A stretch of 64,000 nt of DNA, from positions 1,847,001 to 1,911,000 of the forward strand of contig NC_066312.1 of assembly GCF_905404315.1 (NCBI RefSeq), given 5' to 3'. This stretch comes from Leptidea sinapis. Its lineage: Eukaryota; Arthropoda; Insecta; Lepidoptera; Pieridae. The translations under genes were made by a program, and so were the position numbers. The stretch's first letter is position 1. The number at the start of each line of letters is the position of its first letter. The notes under the pieces are model-generated. The model was given only the letters and a program-made list of their open reading frames with translations, did no database searches and was not told the origin of the DNA. This document shows, one piece after another, positions 57,660 to 64,000 of the stretch.

Positions 57660-58430
57660 ATTTATGTGGCCTGGGTTGCCCCGTGTACTCCGGAGGGGGC
57701 AAACCTATCCTGACTCAGGGCAAACAGAGCAAAAGGCTCACATCACCCTCCTCCACATTTGCTGTTGACTTAAGTAACATAAAAGAACTTCGATATAGTT
57801 TGAACGCCATCCACTATTTAAAAGTGGAGGAGAGGATGAAGTGGGCCCTGCTTTTGTTGACCGAGACACAGATTTACTCTCTGGTTACCCTCTTATCCGG
57901 GGTAATCTGAAAGACTCTGCCATCCGACCGCTCTTTCCAACTGAGCCAACCATTCCAACCCAGTTGAACTCAAATTAATCCCAGAAGTGAGGGTTATCAC
58001 TTTAAATAACAAATTGTTTAAAACCATTGAACTTAAAATACAACACAATCACGACTCCAGGTCCCTCAAAAGTTATTACTGAAGCGAAGGACATAGGCAG
58101 AATTGGCCTTCCCTCGGGATTTTTTATGTTCTGGTCACTCAATAAGGCTGTTCAAGTAAATTTGTGCCAGCCATGACGCGAAAGAGAAAGCTGATCTCCT
58201 AGGCTCCCTTTTCGCGTCCAACTCGGCTCTTGATGACAACTTTGTGGAACCAATTGCCAACCAACCGGCTGCAGTTTACCCTAACAGATACCACACATGG
58301 TCCTTCAAGCTTACAGCATACCTTAAAGACAAGCAACGTATCACTTGAGCCCTGGCTTTCCGGATTTCCATGGGTGCTTCCCTTACCACTTCCCATATCG
58401 TTAGTCTGAGGCCCGTTTACCCCCTCTTAA
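57660..58430 (+). mobile_element. Degraded LINE fragment (endonuclease start and pieces further down) in a Uhrf1 intron
   Basis: TFAVDLSNIKELRYSLNAIH and LLLLTETQIYS near 57745-57880 are the first blocks of a Jockey-like AP endonuclease. Near 58195-58330, GSLFASNSALDDNFVEP matches the region before the RT of the same LINE type. The pieces are in order but frameshifted, with material deleted between them. Near 57915-57960 is a tRNA-like antisense A box (GCTCTTTCCAACTGAGCC). Confidence 0.65.
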
Positions 58431-58947
58431 ATAAGAAACATAACAAAAAAGTATCCTTTTGCAACATCATTATAATATCTTATTAGTGCATATAAGTATT
58501 ACACAAGTTATACAAGGATACAAAATTTTCAAAATGCCTATCCACTGTTTGTTCCAGACCATCTCTATAATGGGTGGATTGATAGTAGTGCTATTACTGG
58601 CGTATAGCTTGTCTAATACGATCTGGCTTAGGGTACTGTTATTTCACTCAGGAAGTTTTAAATAAGATTCGATCCACTGTTAGATTGTCTCATTATTAAA
58701 GCTGTGGTTGGACGTAGTGCGGAAATATGACAGCTGACAATGGTCGATAATAATTATCGAATTGTAAAATATATTAACATTGATTATAATCATATAATTA
58801 TCAATTATATGTTGTACATATTGTTTATTTCCATTACGTGACATTAAAGCAGTTTCAGCTTTCAACCAGATGGATGATCAATCGAAGTATTGTAATTATT
58901 CTAAATAATTCCTCATTTTCAATAAATAATCTGTTAATTATTGTCAG
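58431..58947 (+). other. Uhrf1: Remaining part of the Uhrf1 intron after the PHD exon
   Basis: AT-rich sequence ending in the acceptor TATTGTCAG at 58947. No repeat recognised. Confidence 0.6.
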
Positions 58948-59036
58948 GTAAGACCAAGACCTCTCGAATACCTATCGACCATTTTGGGCCGATCCCAGGA
59001 GTTGACGTCGGTATGATGTGGGGGGACAGGGAACAG
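58948..59036 (+). CDS. Uhrf1: Uhrf1 exon: start of the SRA domain
   Basis: With the G left by the PHD exon this reads GKTKTSRIPIDHFGPIPGVD and VGMMWGDREQ. HFGPIPGVDVG...W is the start of the SRA (SET- and RING-associated) domain, matching vertebrate NHYGPIPGIPVGTMW. Acceptor TTGTCAG, donor GTAATT, end phase 0. Confidence 0.9.
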
Positions 59037-59318
59037 GTAATTAATGTACTTTACTTTACTTTTTATACACTTTTATAATTATATTGTAATAATTTAGTAG
59101 TAGCTCCTGGTGTGTGTGTACTTAAATGTACTTTGATAATCATCTCAACACACTATTTAGTTGTCACGTAAACGATGATCCAATTTAAATTATTTTATTA
59201 TTAATCTGAGAGAGTTAGAACCAATAGTTCCGTATCTTCGGCTTGTGAAATTCGCGAGAATTTCGTATAATTCTAATTCAAATATCTTAAGAGAGTATAG
59301 TTATATTTATAATAAATA

Positions 59319-59493
59319 TGCACCGTAGTTAGTGAATTTACTGGGCAAATGAGACTTAACATCTTATGTCTCAAGGTGACTTGCTCTGATTTTCATGAAT
59401 TTTTCAGGAATCATTAGCGGCACTGCATTGTAATGGGCAGGGCGTATCAATTACCTTAAGCTGAACGCCCTGCTCGTCTCGTCCCTTATCTCA
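59319..59493 (+). repeat. Family A repeat, 5'-truncated
   Basis: TTTACTGGGCAAATGAGACT, GCGGCACTGCATTGTAATGG and CTGAACGCCCTGCTCGTCTC identify it. A segment in the middle is deleted. Confidence 0.75.
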
Positions 59494-59682
59494 TTAAATT
59501 CAATTCTAAAAAATATAATATATAATAATAATTTATTTTATTTTATTTATTTTTGTTAGGCAAAAAAATAATACTTTAAATTATATATACAATATTTAAG
59601 GCTTTACTTTGCGGAAATCCAGTTATCCAAATGTATTAAACTTTCTTAAGTGTTAGTTCCGTCACTATTTGTCTTTAAATAA

Positions 59683-59745
59683 TTCTACACGAGGCATCCT
59701 CAGGACATGTTGACTCGCCAAACTCTGGCACGAGACTCACATTTG
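59683..59745 (+). repeat. Family I short repeat
   Basis: CTACACGAGGCATCCTCAGG, then TGTTGACTCGCCAAACTCTG and CACGAGACT. Also present at 12330-12392 and about 41803-41850, all in the same orientation. Confidence 0.65.
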
Positions 59746-59825
59746 GACAATATTTATCGCCTATTTCAAAGTTTGAAAGATTAAAATTATCAAGACGAAA
59801 ATATTATAAAAAAAATATATATAAT

Positions 59826-59990
59826 ACTAGACAACCCGGTGAACTACGCATCACCTATATTTAACATTTTGAGAATGGGACGGTTAATATTTAATATTTA
59901 TTTACATTAAATTAAACACAATTTTACACATTCTGAGAAAAAAACACACAAGGTAGTATTGTTTTACTCATATCAAAGTGAAAAAAAAAC
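59826..59990 (+). repeat. Family D-like fragment
   Basis: Starts ACTAGACAACCCGGTGAACT, a diverged form of the family start. The right limit is unclear. Confidence 0.4.
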
Positions 59991-60000
59991 AAGGTTTATA

Positions 60001-60371
60001 CACGGAGGAGTAAAAAAAGAAGGACTCCGCGCCGCGGCCGTGATATTAGCAAGTGAAGCAACATTATGCTAGTGTGTTTGCGGTTACGGGGGATACTAGT
60101 TTAGTACCTTAAATAATCATATATGGCCACAAATACTTATAAAGTATCATTTTTACACTTTTTCACAACGCACGACGGCATTTTTAAAATATTTTATTGA
60201 GACGCAAACTGATCTGTCACAGACGATGACAATTCTCATAATGGCAGCCTATCGGCCTGTAGTAGTGTAAGTGTGTGCCTGGGGCTATGTATTTACACGT
60301 TAATCGGCTTGTTTTGGTGCTACACTGTTATGTAAGGTGACACGGAGTCCTTATTTATTTACTCGTCCGTG
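60001..60371. mobile_element. hAT-like MITE, copy 2
   Basis: The element is 371 bp and closely similar to 22130-22498. Its left end is CACGGAGGAGTAAAA and its right end TTTACTCGTCCGTG. Flanks GGTTTATA (59993-60000) and GTTTTATA (60372-60379) are an 8-bp duplication with one difference. Inserted in a Uhrf1 intron. Confidence 0.85.
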
Positions 60372-60730
60372 GTTTTATATGACGAATCATCTCTATATAT
60401 TCTTGAGAATGTTCTATATGTTCAGAAGCACTTTAAGGAATTTGCTAGAAACCACGACAATCATAACTCTGCGGCAATAATATGAGGAACAAACATAAAC
60501 TTGTTATGCCTTCTATTCGGTTGAATTGAGCTAGTGAGCCTTTTATAGGGCGATTGTACTTACATGCTTTTACAATATGATCGCAGAAAATGTGTTACAA
60601 ATTTTAAAAGACTTGTTATAAAACGTTTGTGTGGTAAAGGTTACTACTTTACGGTACTAGATAGTTGATACTTGGACCGATTCGGCTTCTGAATTTTATA
60701 ATTGTAATGCAGCTGAGGGCGTGTCCGCAG

Positions 60731-60815
60731 GTGTCCGAGTCGGGCGTGCATCTACCACCTGTGTCAGGTATCCATGGGCGCGACAAGCGCGGCGTCTACA
60801 GCATCCTGCTCTCAG
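60731..60815 (+). CDS. Uhrf1: Uhrf1 exon: SRA domain, thumb region
   Basis: Reads VSESGVHLPPVSGIHGRDKR and GVYSILLS, plus one base. VSESGVH..PVSGIHGR is a hallmark SRA segment. The Val of PPVSG corresponds by alignment to the thumb residue (V446 in human UHRF1) that inserts into DNA. Acceptor TCCGCAG, donor GTTAGT. Confidence 0.92.
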
Positions 60816-60894
60816 GTTAGTGGCAGATGCAAAGTAACGGGTTAGTTGTCTGTTACAACTGTTACGACCAGTATATTTGTCGTGTTGGTTGCAG

Positions 60895-60991
60895 CCAATG
60901 ACTACGATGTCGAAGACTCCGGGTACGAGTTCACGTATTCCGGCAGCGGCAAGAACGACTCCACGCACCAGACGCTGACCAAAGAGAACAA
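60895..60991 (+). CDS. Uhrf1: Uhrf1 exon: 5-methylcytosine pocket, shortened loop
   Basis: Reads ANDYDVEDSGYEFTYSGSG, then KNDSTHQTLTKENK. FTYSGSG with the upstream Tyr and Asp corresponds to the base-binding pocket. The segment between GSG and the next conserved Asn/Lys-Ala-Leu is about ten residues shorter than in vertebrates and lacks an NKR triplet. Acceptor GGTTGCAG, donor GTAAGT, phases 1 and 2. Confidence 0.92.
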
Positions 60992-61244
60992 GTAAGTGCT
61001 AGACTGACTGCGGTCTTCCCCAACATACACCACCATCACGCAGCTGACACCGTTTGGTCACGTCAAAGGCTGGAGGGTGGCTGACACAACTATGAAAGCT
61101 TTTATCGCAGATCTAGTACGTTGATATTTCGCTTTCAATTAAAACCACTTGTCCGTTAGTTGGTATATTTACTGCATGATATATATAAAACGACTTTCTA
61201 GACATACGTCATTGTATATATATCTCTAGTTCAGTCTGTTACTA

Positions 61245-61885
61245 TATATTGTATCGCAGTACGGGGTGGTGCTATTAAGTCAAGATTACTGGAAGTAGAA
61301 AGATCCCAAAGGGGACTTTTAAAGGTCATGCACTTTAAGCGACAACGCCTATTAACAGTCAGAAAGTTATATATTGTACAGTGTGTTCTAAAATTGCATA
61401 AATTAATAACATCCTCCTCGCGTCGTTTTCCTCATTACTGAGGGTCGTGACTCCCCCGCTGCATCAGTTTCTCCCGTACGATTCCCCTCCATCTGCTGCG
61501 ATCCTTAACCTTATGAAGGGCATCATGGAACTTGATGTTAAGAGCAGATTGTATTTGGTCCGACCATCTCGTGGAACTGCGTCCTCTGGGACGCCTGCCA
61601 TCTACCTTGCCTGTCACCATCAGCTTTTATAGTTTAATTAATAACATACGATCCTAATATTGAACACAAACGAAGGAAAGACAAAGTTGCCTTTGTTACA
61701 CCATTTAGGAGGGAGTTCTCTAGCATGCAGTATACATATCTTTATAATAAAATCAGGAAACAGTTACATATATATAATAAAAACGCCCATGAATGTAAAA
61801 TTGCATTAATCACCTGGGTACTACCACTAAATTATGATGATACTGAGTTGCTCTTACGACACATACGCTAAAACACACACAAGTT
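61245..61885 (+). mobile_element. LINE C-terminal fragment, interrupted
   Basis: The left part reads GGAIKSRLLEVERSQRGLLK and QRLLTVRKLYIVQCVLKLH; the right part resumes as RRKDKVAFVTPFRREFSS and YLYNKIRKQLHIYNKNAHEC. Both are standard C-terminal blocks of CR1/Jockey-like ORF2. They are separated by an RTE-type insertion at 61413-61635. Confidence 0.7.
61413..61635 (-). mobile_element. RTE-type LINE 3' end nested in another LINE, with 12-bp duplication
   Basis: The minus strand reads VTGKVDGRRPRGRSSTRWSD and RSRWRGIVREKLMQRGSHDP, the same family as 23028-23555. Exact 12-bp repeats AATTAATAACAT at 61401-61412 and 61636-61647 bound it. Strongly 5'-truncated (223 bp). Confidence 0.88.
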
Positions 61886-62664
61886 TTATCATATTATTTC
61901 ATTATATGTGGGTAAGAAAGAGCAGAGCCTCCTGGCACAAGCATTCTTTATATGCTTAAAAGTTGGTTCTTGCTACTATTTGCTATGGAGAATTTGTTAA
62001 GACCGATAAAGAATATTTATTTATTATCCTCTGTACTATAAAAATCCGATAATAATATACTTATGCAATCGTCTCCTGTCGCGAGCGCTCTCCTCGTGTT
62101 CAGCCCTCGCTCTGAACTCCTCAGTGGTCATATCATATTCCTTACGAAACTCCCTATAAATGTAGCCCATGCGACTTCTGTTCTCTTTACAAAAACGTTA
62201 CACGTTTTAGTCTACTTAAAGTATCTTTTTCATGGAATAATTATACTAAATGTGCACGTCGGTACAGGAACGGAAATGATATGCAATAAGAAGGAACTTA
62301 AGAATGGGAGAGTAAACATTCCAGGCTTGTACATGATAAAATACAACGCTGACTAGGCCTATCCAGAAAGTACTCGGATATTAATTAGCGGTAAGTAAGG
62401 GGCGCAGATGGGCATAATAATAACATGCGCCGGATGTGAGTGACCCTAGTGGCTTACAAGTTGACGGAAAATTTATTTACACAATGGGTTTGCTTTGAAT
62501 GCATAAAAAAACAATATCATATCTTGTAGGTACTATTTTAGTTAATAAGTTTGAGATAATGTGGACACGCCTACAATTATTTAATTGTCGCCGACTTTAG
62601 TGAGTATCTTATTCAGTTAGTTTAGCTGGGCTGTTTGCACACTAAGCGCGCATACACACACAAA

Positions 62665-62893
62665 TCTTATTTGGGCCATTTTACGTGTCCGTTCGTCTTC
62701 ATACTCCAAACAGCCCAAATCATCCCAGAAGTAAAGCAGTCTATTAAAATTTCTGTCGGCATCCGGGAGCGATGCTGGATATCCGAGGATTTGTGCCTGT
62801 TGTTCGGCCACACTCCTGCATTCCATATATACGTGTTCTGGAGTTTCTTCAGCCTCCTTAAATCCACTGCAGGCCTGTTTGTTACATCTATGC
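62665..62893 (-). mobile_element. LINE ORF2 C-terminal fragment with zinc-knuckle-like motif
   Basis: The minus strand reads CSGFKEAEETPEHVYMECRS, the C...E.T..H...C motif that follows the RNase H or RT domain in many insect LINEs. It continues LLYFWDDLGCLEYEDERTRK. Frame intact over about 70 codons but isolated. Confidence 0.65.
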
Positions 62894-63334
62894 TATCATA
62901 GATCTATGCTATCATGCATCTATATGCATGCTTGTTCAAGGGACAATGACTGTTAACAACACCTACCTATTTTACGTATTTTGTCCCTCTGTCTCATCAG
63001 GTTGCGGGTGAACCTCTTTGGGGGCACCAGAACCGCATTCTTTTTTTGCCTGCCTGTTGCTGTAGCTACTTTTTAATTTGAGCATAAGGTACGGGTAGCA
63101 GTGGTTTCGCTCCATATGGCTGCAGCTTCACCTCTAGTGGGTTTTATTTAGTAAAAATATCTTAATTGTTTTAAGATATGACCTTGTTGCTATTATCACA
63201 CAACTGTCGTATATCATAGTTAGCTGGATGGTAAAAATAATTATTTCCGTGTATGCACGTGTGCTAACGTTCCCCAATCGCTTTCCTTCACTGTTCTGGG
63301 GACGCGATCTGTTCACTTTGTATTTGTGACTCAG

Positions 63335-63481
63335 GGCACTGGCGAGGAACTGCGTGGCTCGGCTACGCAAGAACGGCTACCACGCGGGCGTGGATTGGCG
63401 GCGTGGGCTGCCAGTGCGTGTGGTACGCACCTTGTACAAGAACACGGGCTTGACCGAGCCTCAGCCGTGCCAGGGATTCAG
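63335..63481 (+). CDS. Uhrf1: Uhrf1 exon: SRA domain, central part
   Basis: Reads ALARNCVARLRKNGYHAGVD, then WRRGLPVRVVRTLYKNTG and EPQPCQGF. DWR.G.PVRVVR is one of the most conserved SRA segments. Acceptor GTGACTCAG, donor GTGGGC, start phase 2, end phase 2. GC-rich compared with the introns, as expected of an exon under coding constraint. Confidence 0.93.
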
Positions 63482-63822
63482 GTGGGCTATTCATTACCAC
63501 ACATTACGGTCTAACTAAGTTATTCACTTCTTGACATTTTGCGTTATCTACATTATTGTCGCGCTCCATGCTCACAATTATACCTAAATAGTTTGGACAA
63601 CAATAAAGATTAAACATCTGTACTACCACTCTGGTACTCTTCTCGACAGTATATCGAAAACTTGCAGAGTGTCGCCAGATGCGAGGTCGGCAAGGAGTGA
63701 CTATCTTCAATGATGTCACGGAGCTAAGTGTGGCTTGTTGTGATATTGTTTGGCGCGCAAGTTAAAACTCATGAACGAGACCCGAAAGTGTAATTATTGA
63801 TTATTGAATTATCCCTGAACAG
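63482..63822 (+). other. Uhrf1: Uhrf1 intron, 341 bp
   Basis: Donor GTGGGC, acceptor CTGAACAG. No repeat recognised. Confidence 0.85.
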
Positions 63823-63949
63823 ATACGACGGCATCTACAAGGTAGTGAAGTACTACCTGGAGACGGGGCCTTCCTGCTTCAGGGTGTGGAAGTATCTGCT
63901 GCGGAGGGACGACCCCAGCCCGGCACCCTGGTTGCCAGGACACGTCGTG
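63823..63949 (+). CDS. Uhrf1: Uhrf1 exon: end of the SRA core; gene continues beyond the window
   Basis: Joined to the AG of the previous exon this reads RYDGIYKVVKYYLETGPSCF, then RVWKYLLRRDDPSPAPWLPG. NRYDGIYKVVKYW...VWRYLLRRDD is the vertebrate counterpart. It ends before the donor GTGAGT in phase 0. The RING domain expected at the C-terminus must lie to the right of the window. Confidence 0.93.
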
Positions 63950-64000
63950 GTGAGTATGCTGCTGTACTATCCGTCTGTTAGTCCTTGCTGTATATTTGGT

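Larger units (their letters stand above)
59037..60730 (+). other. Uhrf1: Uhrf1 intron with family A, family I, family D and hAT-like insertions
   Basis: Contains four identifiable repeats listed separately. Donor GTAATT, acceptor TGTCCGCAG. Confidence 0.8.
60992..63334 (+). other. Uhrf1: Uhrf1 intron with nested LINEs
   Basis: Holds a LINE split by an RTE-type insertion (61245-61885) and a LINE C-terminal fragment (62665-62893). On the minus strand near 62190-62050 there is a charged reading (YREFRKEYDMTTEEFRAR) that I cannot assign. Confidence 0.8.

Noticed and set aside
57915..57960. tRNA gene on the minus strand
   Set aside because: Only an A-box-like stretch is present; no T arm or paired stems.
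62063..62356. 97-residue frame in a Uhrf1 intron
   Set aside because: Hydrophobic, AT-rich and without splice borders in a usable phase; the opposite strand has a charged reading that is also unassigned.

Overview
The window looks like nuclear DNA of a moth or butterfly (Lepidoptera). It is AT-rich, its genes are split by GT-AG introns, and most of it is transposon debris of types I associate with Lepidoptera: 5'-truncated Jockey/CR1-like and RTE-like LINEs, Tc1/mariner, maT-like, piggyBac-like and hAT-like DNA elements, MITEs and a tRNA-headed SINE. I saw no bacterial operons, rRNA genes or CRISPR arrays.

Two host genes can be read, both on the + strand. Gadd45 (about 25.2-28.35 kb) is complete in three coding exons (162 aa, L7Ae/GADD45 fold), with a poly(A) signal. 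Uhrf1 runs from about 53 or 57.4 kb past the right edge. It has one exon with the second half of a PHD finger and the conserved DWGKGM linker, then five SRA-domain exons. All junctions from the PHD exon onward agree in phase. UHRF1 reads hemimethylated CpG and recruits DNMT1, so its presence suggests this lineage keeps CpG methylation. GADD45 proteins have been linked to stress signalling and, in vertebrates, DNA demethylation.

Layout: 0-1.2 kb, decayed piggyBac-like transposase; 1.3-1.9 kb, LINE-B 3' end; 2.2-5.6 kb, near full-length frameshifted LINE; 8.63-11.77 kb, young 5'-truncated Jockey-like LINE with an uninterrupted ORF, poly(A) tail and target-site duplication; 12.56-13.88 kb, mariner with both ends but a broken transposase; 17.1-18.1 kb, LINE 3' end abutting a maT-like fragment; 20.7-22.0 kb, Tc1-like transposase split by a later insertion; 22.1-23.6 kb, hAT-like MITE, tandem repeat, hairpin and RTE tail; 25.2-28.4 kb, Gadd45; 28.4-52.9 kb, no host gene seen, nested repeats and local duplications; 53-64 kb, Uhrf1 with repeat-filled introns.

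The most interesting signals are in Uhrf1. The PHD exon has an in-frame TAG just after a strong splice acceptor, and Thr where the second zinc-ligand Cys is expected. The SRA domain appears to lack the NKR-finger loop that vertebrate UHRF1 uses to recognise hemimethylated CpG. I found no wholly new multi-gene system. Names such as LINE-B, family A, D, F, G, I, J and K are local labels for repeats recognised by comparing copies inside the window.
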